Source of the DNA: Bifidobacterium reuteri DSM 23975
GTDB taxonomy: Bacteria > Actinomycetota > Actinomycetes > Actinomycetales > Bifidobacteriaceae
Reading direction: 5' to 3'
DNA length: 64,000 nucleotides
Assembly: GCF_000741695.1 (NCBI RefSeq)
Contig: NZ_JGZK01000006.1
Coordinates: forward strand, 62,001-126,000
In this document: positions 48,698-56,804 of the stretch, piece by piece
Numbering within the stretch: position 1 is the stretch's first letter
How the letters are laid out: each line of letters begins with the position of its first letter
Position numbers and translations under genes: made by a program
Notes under the pieces: generated by a model
Databases searched by the model: none
What the model saw: the letters and a program-made list of their open reading frames with translations, nothing else
Told to the model about the DNA's origin: nothing

Positions 48698-50329
48698 ATG
48701 AACTCACTGACCAGGAAGCTTGCGGCAGGCGTGATTGCCGCGGCCACGATGCTCGGCATCGCAGGCCTGGGAGCCACCACCGCCAATGCTGCGAATGCTT
48801 CTGACGGCGTGATCAAGATCAGCAGCTCCAGCGCGGAGTTCAACGGCAAGACCGTCACCGCCTACCAGATGTTCACCTATGACAAGGAAGCCGTGGACAA
48901 TGGTACGGCCACCAACGGCGGCTATGCGCTGATCGACAGCTGGGATGCGTTCTTCAAGGCCAAGGCCACGGACTTCGGTCTGACCGATGTGACTGACGAC
49001 AATGTCGATCAGAAGGCATACGACTACGTCTCCGGCCTGAATGATACCGCTGTGGTTACGTTTGCCAAGACGGCATCCGATTGGGCCAAGACCAACGATG
49101 CGACTCTGAGCGGTGCTAATCTCAAGTACACTGCGACTGCCGCCGTTGATGGCGCCAAGTACACTGCCACAATCGAGAACCTGCCGTATGGCTACTATGT
49201 GGTCAGCCCGCAGGGCGGCTCCACCGATACCACGAAAAAGCGCGGTACCGACGCCATCCTGCTCAATGTGAAGAGCAACACCGCCGTGGAGCAGGAACTG
49301 AAGTCCACGTATCCGACCGTGGAGAAGACGGTTGATGGCGATAACCACAACAGCGCCCAGATCGGCGACACCGTGAACTTCAAGCTCGCCTCCACCGTGC
49401 CGGATATGGCCGAGTACACCAAGGGCTACACCTTCAACTTCTCCGATACCCTGTCCAAGGGCCTTACGCTGAATCTGAATGCCGCGGGCGATGCCTTCGA
49501 GCCGGTCGTCAAGATCGGAACCACGACTCTCACCAAGGGTACCGATTACAACACCACCTATTCCGTCGACCAGACCACCGGTAAGACCACTCTGACCGTC
49601 GAGATGATCGACTTCCGCAATCTGCATCAGAACGATGCAGGCAAGGCCATCACCGTCGAATACTCCGCGACCCTGAATGAGAATGCGGTCGTCGGCGGTA
49701 CCGGCAACGACAACACCGCCAAGGTCGAGTACAGCAACGACCCGATCGAAGGTGGCACCGGTGAATCGCAGGAGGACAAGACCTACACCTACGACTTCAA
49801 CTTCGGCATCGACAAGGTTGACGCCGAGGATTCGAACACGAAGCTCGCCGACGCCCAGTTCGAGCTGCAGGATTCCACTGGCACGAAGATCGAACTGGTG
49901 AAGGTCAATGACAACACCAACACCTTCCGTCCGAAGACCGCTGCCGATACTACAGCCGCCACCGATGAGGATGTCAAGACCGACGCCGCTGGCGCTCTGA
50001 ACTTCACCGGTCTCAAGGAAGGCACCTACAAGGTCGTGGAGACCAAGGCTCCTCAGGGCTATAACAAGCTCACCGCTCCGATTGAGGTGGTTATCACCGC
50101 CCAGTACGATGCAGAAGGCAAGCTGACCGAATGGGGTGTCCACAAGTCCGGTGACGCCTACGCTAAGGACAATACCACCATCACCGTCCAGAACAATAAG
50201 GGTCTCGAGCTGCCCTCCACCGGTGGCATGGGTACAGCCCTGTTCACCGTGTTCGGCGTGCTGATCGTGGCTCTGGGCGCCGGCTGGTACGTGAAGTCCA
50301 ACCGCAAGTCCTCCAAGCACGCTGCCTGA
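48698..50329 (+). CDS. fimA: Major fimbrial subunit (LPXTG pilin)
   Basis: The backbone pilin of a sortase-assembled fimbria, 543 residues. The signal peptide ends near ANA-ANAS. The pilin motif TYPTVEKTV supplies the linking lysine at about residue 210. An isopeptide-forming (FimA-type D2) domain follows, then a Cna-B domain with the E-box in YKVVETKAPQGYNK. The sorting signal LPSTGG is followed by a helix and KSNRKSSKHAA. AAAGGA precedes the ATG at 48698; the frame is open upstream, but that part lies inside the preceding gene. The class C sortase gene follows. Confidence 0.93.
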   Translation: MNSLTRKLAAGVIAAATMLGIAGLGATTANAANASDGVIKISSSSAEFNGKTVTAYQMFTYDKEAVDNGTATNGGYALIDSWDAFFKAKATDFGLTDVTDDNVDQKAYDYVSGLNDTAVVTFAKTASDWAKTNDATLSGANLKYTATAAVDGAKYTATIENLPYGYYVVSPQGGSTDTTKKRGTDAILLNVKSNTAVEQELKSTYPTVEKTVDGDNHNSAQIGDTVNFKLASTVPDMAEYTKGYTFNFSDTLSKGLTLNLNAAGDAFEPVVKIGTTTLTKGTDYNTTYSVDQTTGKTTLTVEMIDFRNLHQNDAGKAITVEYSATLNENAVVGGTGNDNTAKVEYSNDPIEGGTGESQEDKTYTYDFNFGIDKVDAEDSNTKLADAQFELQDSTGTKIELVKVNDNTNTFRPKTAADTTAATDEDVKTDAAGALNFTGLKEGTYKVVETKAPQGYNKLTAPIEVVITAQYDAEGKLTEWGVHKSGDAYAKDNTTITVQNNKGLELPSTGGMGTALFTVFGVLIVALGAGWYVKSNRKSSKHAA

Positions 50330-50365
50330 GCCAGTCACGGGCTCTTTGATCGTGGGAATACCGCA

Positions 50366-50388
50366 GGCTCCCCTCGTTGAGGGGAGCC
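50366..50388 (+). terminator. Intra-operon hairpin between pilin and sortase genes
   Basis: GGCTCCCCTC (50366-50375), GTT, GAGGGGAGCC (50379-50388): perfect 10-bp stem without a T-run, 36 bases past the pilin stop. It is likely to reduce read-through so that pilin is made in excess over sortase. Confidence 0.7.
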
Positions 50389-50436
50389 GTCCCGCGCAAG
50401 CGGAGTGAGAAGAGCCCCAAGACAATAGGACAACAC

Positions 50437-51402
50437 ATGAAGAAGCTGCGCGGCATTGCGCCACTGCTGGTCATCGCGATAGGACTGTCTGTCCTGTTCT
50501 ATCCGACAATCAGCAATGTCCTCGTCATGAAGAACGCTTCGCGTGCGGTCACCAACTATGATGCCGCCGCGCAATCCATCTCAGATGAGCAGTATCAACA
50601 GATGCTGGCTGCCGCGCACGCCTATAACGAACAACTGGCCTCGAGCAATGCCGAGGCTACGGATGCGCTTGCATCGGCTGTGAATACCGAATCCGTCAAT
50701 AAGGAATACAACAACCTGTTGAATCTCGATGGCGACGGCATGATGGGGTACATCACCATCCCACGGCTCAAGGAAACCATGCCCATCTACCACGGCACAG
50801 CGGAAAAAGTGCTGCAAGTCGGCATTGGCCACCTTGAACAGACCTCACTGCCGGTCGGCGGCGAATCGACGCACGCGGCGCTTTCCGGCCATCGTGGACT
50901 GCCCACGGCCAAACTGTTTACCGACCTGAATCTGATGAAGAAGGGCGACCGTTTCTACATCAAGATCCTCAAAGACACCTACGCCTATCAGGTCGATAAG
51001 ATCACCACAGTACTGCCCACGGACACCAAGGAACTCGCCATCGAACCCGGCAAAGACCTGGTGACTCTGATCACCTGCACACCGTACGCGGTGAACACGC
51101 ACCGACTGCTCGTGCGTGCCCATCGCATCCCCTACACGCCCGAACAGGCCGAGGAGTCCAAGCCGACGTTCCGTGTGGATATCCCTCTGCAATACCTACT
51201 GCCATCCATCGGACTTATCACATTGCTCGCCGGATGGACCATATGGCGACACCGAACGCAGCGTCGTGCAGCGGCTGCCGTTCATGACAATGCCGGCAAT
51301 ACCTCGGCGTCGGCGGCACAACAACGTACAGAACCCTACCACGACACCACCATAGACGAAACACACAGGAAAGGACGGGCCAGACATGGCAGACATGCAT
51401 AA
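50437..51402 (+). CDS. srtC: Class C (pilus-polymerising) sortase
   Basis: A 321-residue membrane transpeptidase that links pilin subunits. An N-terminal helix (LLVIAIGLSVLFYPTI) is followed by the sortase domain with catalytic His152 (ALSGHRGLP), Cys214 (TLITCTPY) and Arg223 (NTHRLLVRAHR). A second membrane helix near residue 260 (SIGLITLLAGWTIW) marks class C. The ATG at 50437 has AATAGGA upstream. It overlaps the next gene by 17 bases. Confidence 0.93.
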   Translation: MKKLRGIAPLLVIAIGLSVLFYPTISNVLVMKNASRAVTNYDAAAQSISDEQYQQMLAAAHAYNEQLASSNAEATDALASAVNTESVNKEYNNLLNLDGDGMMGYITIPRLKETMPIYHGTAEKVLQVGIGHLEQTSLPVGGESTHAALSGHRGLPTAKLFTDLNLMKKGDRFYIKILKDTYAYQVDKITTVLPTDTKELAIEPGKDLVTLITCTPYAVNTHRLLVRAHRIPYTPEQAEESKPTFRVDIPLQYLLPSIGLITLLAGWTIWRHRTQRRAAAAVHDNAGNTSASAAQQRTEPYHDTTIDETHRKGRARHGRHA

Positions 51403-52123
51403 CAGCTTGGGCATCGCGACACGGCGCATGCTCGGTGCAATCAGCGGTCTCGCCGTCATCCTGTCCCTGATGGTTGCAGGAATCGCCACTGCTGCCATCG
51501 CCCCGCAAGCACAGGCAGCCAGCGTAGGCAGCCTCACCATCGATGCGGTATGGGATCGCGGTGAAGCCGATGCTGCACCGCTCGCCGGCGACACCTATTC
51601 CATAGTGCGCGTGGCATCCGTGGACTTGGACGATGACGGGAACATCGCGGACTTCCATATGCTTGACTCGTTCACACAGTTCGATCAGAACTGGGGGAGC
51701 ATCACCTCATCGCAATACCATGACGCGGCTGCCAAGATTTCAGCTTACGTGAAACAGCACGATCTGTATGCACAGTCCGCCACCACCAATGCAAACGGCA
51801 AGGCGCTTTTCGCCGGATTGCCGCTTGGCCTCTATCTGGTGGAGCGTACAGGCGTGGCCGATGCCAATGCGTCGTATGACTGTGATCCATTTCTCGCGGC
51901 AGTACCCGGCAGCGACAATGGTGCCTCATTGCTGGACGTTACCGTCGAGCCCAAATTCAGCGAGCAGAGTACGGTGACACCTCCGACGAATAAGCCCGCA
52001 CCAAAACCGGAAACGCCAGCCGACACCGGTTCGGCAGTCAGGTCTATCGCCATCGCGGCCATCGCACTGGCCGTGATCGCCTTGCTGATCGGCGTCTATC
52101 GCCATCATCGAGTGGAGCTCTGA
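51386..52123 (+). CDS. Small anchored surface protein, possible minor pilin
   Basis: A 245-residue exported protein encoded last in the pilus operon. The signal peptide ends near QAQA-ASV. The mature part (SLTIDAVWDRGE, then APLAGDTYSIVRV, GKALFAGLPLGLYLVERT) resembles a small Cna-B-like pilin domain. It ends with a Pro-rich spacer, PADTGS, one helix and RHHRVEL. That layout is a sorting signal, but PADTG departs from LPXTG. AGGACGGG lies upstream, within the sortase gene. It could be a base pilin or a membrane-held accessory factor. Confidence 0.8.
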   Translation: MADMHNSLGIATRRMLGAISGLAVILSLMVAGIATAAIAPQAQAASVGSLTIDAVWDRGEADAAPLAGDTYSIVRVASVDLDDDGNIADFHMLDSFTQFDQNWGSITSSQYHDAAAKISAYVKQHDLYAQSATTNANGKALFAGLPLGLYLVERTGVADANASYDCDPFLAAVPGSDNGASLLDVTVEPKFSEQSTVTPPTNKPAPKPETPADTGSAVRSIAIAAIALAVIALLIGVYRHHRVEL

Positions 52124-52170
52124 ACACTATCTGTGTGAGCATGGAAGCAAGTGTGCATAGAATGGAACCC

Positions 52171-53253
52171 ATGAGTGAAAAGCATGCCGTACAGCGAACC
52201 ATCAACAAACTCGCATTGATTGTCACCACATACAAGCGCCAGCAGCTGCTCGAAGTGCTCTTCGATTCGATTCTCGCTTTGGAGCAGGCTCCGTGGCGCA
52301 TCGTGATCGTGGACAACGAGCATTCCGACCGGACCGCGGATATGGTCAATGAACTCTCGGCCAAGGTGACTGGCCAGTGGGGGACCACTGTGGCCGACCT
52401 GTCCGGCAACGAGGAACGTGTGGTGTATGCCCCGCAGACCGAGAACCTGGGCGGCGCGGGCGGCTTCTCCGCAGGCGTCAAGAAGGCGTATGAGCTGGGT
52501 GCCGAATGGTTCTGGGTGATGGACGATGACGTCGCCGTGCTTCCGGACGCCATCGGCAAGCTCGCCAAGTGGACCGGAAGGCATGAAGTGATTCAGGGGT
52601 CCCGCTATGACTATGACGGAGGCCCGTTCTACTGGCAATATGACTTCATCGTGCCGCTCGGCATCCCGAATCCCATCGCCCCGGCCGCATTCGGCCCGGC
52701 CGGTTACCGTGTGATGGATACGCTCTGCTTCGAGGGCGGCCTGTTCAACCGTCGCGTGGTCAAGGCGATTGGCCTGCCCGACCCGCGGTTCTTCATCTAC
52801 TGGGACGATACGATCTACGGCTACCGCGCCAGCAAGGTGACCAATCCGATTGTGGTGCCGGATGTGATCCTGCGCCGTACGCGCGAGATCGGCAACTGGG
52901 ATATCGCCGGCGTGCGACAGCTCAACTCCACGTCGGACATGAACCGCTATCACATCATGCGCAATCGTGGCTATATGGCCCGATACTTCATGGTGCACGG
53001 TGACTTCCACCCGCTGATCTTCGGTGTCGGCACGGTGCTCACGGCGATCAAGGAAGTGATCCGCCTGGTGATGGTCGACCGCGAACATGTGAGGACCGGT
53101 CTCGTCAAGATCGCGCAGGTTGGTGGGATTCCCGCAAGCTTCTCCACGATCCCGACTGGAAACCCATGCCGCCGCTGGCATGACGTTGTGTTGCCCGGAC
53201 CTTCTTGGCTTATTTGGTTCTGGGCATATTCCTGCCAATTGTTCTGGGCATAG
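52171..53253 (+). CDS. Family 2 glycosyltransferase with an apparently frameshifted 3' end
   Basis: A GT-A fold glycosyltransferase, 360 residues as read. KLALIVTTYKRQQLLEVLFD begins the fold, GGAGGFSAG is the nucleotide-sugar loop and VMDDDV holds the metal-binding acids; FIYWDDTIYGYRASK fits GlfT/rhamnosyl-transferase-like enzymes that build cell-surface polysaccharide. The last 45 residues look wrong (CRRWHDVVLPGPSWLIWFW). The frame +1 from about 53113 reads AGWWDSRKLLHDPDWKPMPP and then LA-stop at 53181-53183, a natural-looking end. A one-base deletion near 53115 would explain both. The start at 52171 has TAGAAT 7 nt upstream and no ribosome-binding site. Confidence 0.85.
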   Translation: MSEKHAVQRTINKLALIVTTYKRQQLLEVLFDSILALEQAPWRIVIVDNEHSDRTADMVNELSAKVTGQWGTTVADLSGNEERVVYAPQTENLGGAGGFSAGVKKAYELGAEWFWVMDDDVAVLPDAIGKLAKWTGRHEVIQGSRYDYDGGPFYWQYDFIVPLGIPNPIAPAAFGPAGYRVMDTLCFEGGLFNRRVVKAIGLPDPRFFIYWDDTIYGYRASKVTNPIVVPDVILRRTREIGNWDIAGVRQLNSTSDMNRYHIMRNRGYMARYFMVHGDFHPLIFGVGTVLTAIKEVIRLVMVDREHVRTGLVKIAQVGGIPASFSTIPTGNPCRRWHDVVLPGPSWLIWFWAYSCQLFWA

Positions 53254-53413
53254 GTGGGTGAGATACGAAGTTCTGGGCATAATCCTAGGGATTGGAAGCC
53301 GTAAGTGGCTTCCTGGACGTGGGATTATGCCCAGAACCACATTTGAGGGTCTGTATTGTGTGGGATTATGCCCGGAACGCGCGCATTGCGACGCGCGCGT
53401 CCCGGGCATAATC
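53216..53413. repeat. TTCTGGGCATAATCC palindromic repeat cluster
   Basis: The unit GTTCTGGGCATAATCC or its complement occurs six times: 53216-53232, 53241-53252, 53270-53285 and 53401-53413 forward, 53321-53337 and 53362-53378 reversed. The third and fourth form a long hairpin with an inner GGAAGCC/GGCTTCC stem (53294-53313). GCGCGC runs flank the right part. The present 3' end of the glycosyltransferase frame lies in this cluster. Confidence 0.85.
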
Positions 53414-53453
53414 GGAGGAGTCACCAGCCGGCTTGCGTGCGCGAGGCTGTCAA

Positions 53454-54239
53454 CTACTTGTGGATGAACAGCCCGCCGTCACCCCACGCCCACTGTCCCT
53501 GACCGGCACCGATCTGGAAGTGGAGCTTGGCGATGCCCAGATCATTGAGCGCATAGTGCTCATCACCGGCAGAGGTGTCGATATGCGCGGCGGCGGTATC
53601 GTCATCCGGATTATAGGAGAAGGTGATCGGCTGCCGATTCATGGCACTTGGCGCCTTCATCGCGGCCTCCACGCCGGCTTTGAACCAGTCCGGAGCCTGA
53701 GCACGAGTCGTGTCATCCATCGTGGCGGTGAACTGCTCATAGGTCTTCGAAGCGCGATGGGTGCGCTGACGCTCGCACAACTCGTCGTACGTCATGGACT
53801 GATACGCCAGACGGTTCTTGGGATAGCCGATCACCACGGCGAGCAGTAGCGCCTCATCCTTGGCGATTCGGCAGTGCTTGGCAGCCTCCGCCTTATCCCA
53901 GGAACCGGCGACCCAGAGCGTGCCCAGTCCGCGAAGCGTCGCGGTCAGCACCGCACGTTCCGCGTAGAACCCGGCTCGCTCCTTCGCCTGCTCGTCATCT
54001 TTCGGCGCCACTATCGCAATGTAGTTCGCCGCTCCGGTCAAATGCCCGGAAGCATTGGCTTCTTCGAACACCTTAGGCTGGTTGAGCACCAGCTGAAGGT
54101 TCACGTTGCCGAGCAGGTTGACCGGTTGCAGGGTCATATCAAGCTGTCGTGCCGCATCGTCGTCGATCGGCTCGCCATCATAGGCGCGCACTGCGGTACG
54201 GATATTGATCGCATCAATGAGTTGGTTATGTTCTGCCAT
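53454..54239 (-). CDS. Nitroreductase-family protein
   Basis: A 261-residue flavin-dependent nitroreductase-like protein. The N-terminal INIRTAVRAYDGEPIDDDAARQL (split over helix and loop) is the FMN-binding RRSVRxF-like segment, FYAERAVLTATLRGLGTLWVAGSWDK is the family core, and the duplicated C-terminal half (MKAPSAMNRQPITFSY) matches the small two-domain group. The start at 54239 has GATAAT 6 nt upstream with GGAG between them. The physiological substrate is unknown. Confidence 0.85.
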   Translation of the reverse strand: MAEHNQLIDAINIRTAVRAYDGEPIDDDAARQLDMTLQPVNLLGNVNLQLVLNQPKVFEEANASGHLTGAANYIAIVAPKDDEQAKERAGFYAERAVLTATLRGLGTLWVAGSWDKAEAAKHCRIAKDEALLLAVVIGYPKNRLAYQSMTYDELCERQRTHRASKTYEQFTATMDDTTRAQAPDWFKAGVEAAMKAPSAMNRQPITFSYNPDDDTAAAHIDTSAGDEHYALNDLGIAKLHFQIGAGQGQWAWGDGGLFIHK

Positions 54240-54470
54240 GGCTCCATTATCACCCGTGTTCAGGTTTTTGTAAGGTGCGCAACGCCTGAGACACGTCGTG
54301 TCGTGTCTCAGAAGCGCCGGGTGCATCATGCGTCCACGGATTCGGGGTGCCGACTGACCACGTATCCGTCGGCACGTCAGGCAAAGCTGGTCGTGATCTT
54401 TGGCTTTGCGCTCAGGCGCGCGATAGACTAAGGGCGAACCATTCGACGTATCAGGAAAGGAAAGTCAACG

Positions 54471-55238
54471 ATGATTGAAACCGCACAGGCGTTTGGCGTT
54501 GACATTGGCGGTTCCGGTATCAAGGCCGCCCCGGTGGATCTGGTCAAAGGCGATTTCGCCGAGCCGCGTCTGAAGATCCTCACCCCCGAGGTGTCCACTC
54601 CGCAGGCCGTTGCAGCCATCGTCAAGCAGCAGCTCGACCACTTCGAGGTGCCGGCATCCGCACCGGTCGGCATCGCCTTCCCGGCCCCGATCAAGCCCGG
54701 CAAGAAGCTCGACTTCATGGCCAATCTCGACCAGTCTTGGATTGGCGTGGACGTCACCGAGGTCTTCTCCGAGGCCTGCGGACGTCCAGTCGTCGTGGTG
54801 AACGACGCTGACGCCGCCGGTCTTGCCGAGGTGCAGTACGGTGCCGCAAAAGGTCAGGAAGGACTGGTCATCGCGACCACATTGGGCACCGGCATCGGCA
54901 CCGCGCTGATCTACAACGGTCAGCTGATCCCGAACACCGAGCTGGGACACATCATCCTGAGCGCCAAGCATTTGGATGCCGAGAAGTACGCTTCCTCCGC
55001 AATACGCGAGAACGAGGATCTGGGTTACAAGAAGTGGGCCAAGAGACTGACCAAGTACTACGGTCTCATGGAGAAGTACTTCAATCCCGATCTGTTCACT
55101 GTGGGCGGCGGCGTGAGCCGCGTCAGCGAGAAGTTCCTGCCCTACGTGGACATCAAGACGCCGATCGTGCCCGCCAAGCTGTGCAATCAGGCCGGCATCG
55201 TCGGCGCAGCCTATTACGCCAGCACCAAGCAGGCGTAA
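54471..55238 (+). CDS. ppgK: Polyphosphate glucokinase
   Basis: Phosphorylates glucose with polyphosphate (or ATP) to feed the fructose-6-phosphate shunt. A 255-residue ROK-family enzyme: phosphate loop GVDIGGSGIKAA, VVVVNDADAAGLAE with the catalytic Asp, the second phosphate loop TTLGTGIGTAL and the PpgK-specific ELGHIILSAKHLDAEKYAS. The length fits the family. AGGAAAGGAAA lies upstream, and TAGACT about 45 bases before the ATG is a plausible -10. A palindrome-rich region follows. Confidence 0.93.
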   Translation: MIETAQAFGVDIGGSGIKAAPVDLVKGDFAEPRLKILTPEVSTPQAVAAIVKQQLDHFEVPASAPVGIAFPAPIKPGKKLDFMANLDQSWIGVDVTEVFSEACGRPVVVVNDADAAGLAEVQYGAAKGQEGLVIATTLGTGIGTALIYNGQLIPNTELGHIILSAKHLDAEKYASSAIRENEDLGYKKWAKRLTKYYGLMEKYFNPDLFTVGGGVSRVSEKFLPYVDIKTPIVPAKLCNQAGIVGAAYYASTKQA

Positions 55239-55252
55239 GTCGTACTGCCACG

Positions 55253-55451
55253 TGCCACGCAAATGCAGATTCGTCTGAATTGCATTTGCGTGGCAGGTGA
55301 CTGAACACCCTGAATGATATGAATGGCGGAATTCCGCCGATTGTGTGATGTACGTTGTGCCACACGAGTGCGAAATCGCTGAAAATGCGCTGGCGTGGCA
55401 ATCACGCATGCCACGCAAATGCAGAATCGCCGGGAATGCATTTGCGTGGCA
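55253..55451. repeat. Cluster of TGCCACGCAAATGCA hairpins
   Basis: Hairpin 1: TGCCACGCAAATGCA (55253-55267) with TGCATTTGCGTGGCA (55281-55295). Hairpin 3 has identical arms at 55409-55423 and 55437-55451; each has a 13-base loop. Hairpin 2 (55358-55400) is a decayed copy. Between them is the perfect palindrome GGCGGAATTCCGCC (55325-55338). It fills most of the 255-base gap between ppgK and the aminotransferase gene. Confidence 0.88.
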
Positions 55452-55493
55452 CGGTCAGGCCGGATTCTATACCAGGCTCTATGGTGGAGAGGC

Positions 55494-56702
55494 ATGACCG
55501 TGCATTTCTCCTCCCGCGTGAATGTCAGTGACCCGAATCCGATTGCGTTGGCCGAAGCCAAGGCCAAGGCGGACGGCGTCACGCTGGGCAAGCTCAATGA
55601 CTCCAATCCCACGCGGCATGGGTTGGCGCCGGCACTGGTGCCGAGCGTGTACACCGCTGAGCCGCGCGGTCCGAAATCCGCGCGCACGGCTTTGGCGGCG
55701 TTCCTATCGGATCGCAATGCCGAGGATGCCGCGTCGCATGAGGCCCATATGGGCTATCCGAGGGTCGATGCAGACGACCTGTACATTCTGAGTTCCACAT
55801 CCGAGGCGTATTCCTGGCTGATCAAACTGCTGTGCGATCCCGGCGACGCGGTGCTCGCCCCCAAGCCCGGGTATCCGCTCATCGAATCCATCGCCCGGCT
55901 TGAAGGGGTGGAAACGGTCGAATACCAGCTGCAGTTCGACGGTTCCTGGTTCCTGGACACCGCATCCCTCGCCGAATTGCTTGACGGTGAACACGGCAGC
56001 CGGATTCGAGCGCTGGTGTTGATCAATCCGAACAACCCCTCAGGTTCGTACATCAAACCGGACGAGCGCCGGCAGATTGTGAAACTGTGCGTGAAACATG
56101 GCGTGGCGCTGATCGCCGACGAGGTGTTCTTCGATTACAGCCTTGAGCCGTTCGCAGGTAACGCGCGGCTGGCGGGAGAGTCAGGTGTGCTGACGTTCGC
56201 GCTGGACGGATTCTCGAAGATGCTCGCCGCCCCCCACGCCAAGGTCGGCTGGATTCAGGTATCCGGCCCCAAGGATGATGTGGAACAGGCGAAGCGTCGT
56301 CTGGATGTCATCGCCGATGATTATCTGCCCATGAGCGATATCATCGCCGAACGCATCCCGGCACTGCTTGAGGCCGCGCCGGTCCAGACCGGGCGCGTGC
56401 GCGAACGGGTGCGGGGCAATCTCGCCCGGCTGCATGAGATGCTGAAAGCCGACCCGAATGGCCTGGTGAACGTCCTTCGTGCGGAAGGCGGATGGAATGT
56501 GCTGCTGCGTGTGCCTTCGGTCATCGACGAAAACGAATTGGTGCTGCGTCTCATCGCCGACTGCCGTATCACCGGCCAGCCCGGCTACTTCTTCGATATG
56601 ACGTCCAACGGGTATCTGGCGATATCGCTGCTTCCTGAGCCCGCGGAATTCGAGCGCAACGTGCGTGCGGTACTTGACGTCACCGCACGCTTCATGGAGT
56701 GA
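55494..56702 (+). CDS. Class I/II pyridoxal-phosphate aminotransferase
   Basis: A 402-residue fold-type I aminotransferase. Landmarks: cofactor pocket LSSTSEAYSWLIKLL, LINPNNPSG with the conserved Asn, the DEVF aspartate, the Schiff-base Lys242 in DGFSKMLAAP, and the carboxylate-binding Arg region SNGYLAISL. GGAGAGG precedes the ATG at 55494. The substrate is not evident; the loop sequence resembles bacterial alanine/aspartate-type or MalY-like enzymes. It is separated from ppgK by repeated hairpins, so it has its own promoter. Confidence 0.88.
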   Translation: MTVHFSSRVNVSDPNPIALAEAKAKADGVTLGKLNDSNPTRHGLAPALVPSVYTAEPRGPKSARTALAAFLSDRNAEDAASHEAHMGYPRVDADDLYILSSTSEAYSWLIKLLCDPGDAVLAPKPGYPLIESIARLEGVETVEYQLQFDGSWFLDTASLAELLDGEHGSRIRALVLINPNNPSGSYIKPDERRQIVKLCVKHGVALIADEVFFDYSLEPFAGNARLAGESGVLTFALDGFSKMLAAPHAKVGWIQVSGPKDDVEQAKRRLDVIADDYLPMSDIIAERIPALLEAAPVQTGRVRERVRGNLARLHEMLKADPNGLVNVLRAEGGWNVLLRVPSVIDENELVLRLIADCRITGQPGYFFDMTSNGYLAISLLPEPAEFERNVRAVLDVTARFME

Positions 56703-56804
56703 ATCATGCGGCGACGCCGGACACCTGACACTGGACACCATTCGAGGGCGGTGTCGTATGGCGGCTTCGGCTGCCGGTGATGAGCGGGGATTACAATAAG
56801 TGCT

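Noticed and set aside
55253..55451. CRISPR array
   Set aside because: The repeated units are only three, are themselves perfect palindromes and have no unique spacers of constant length; no cas genes are near.
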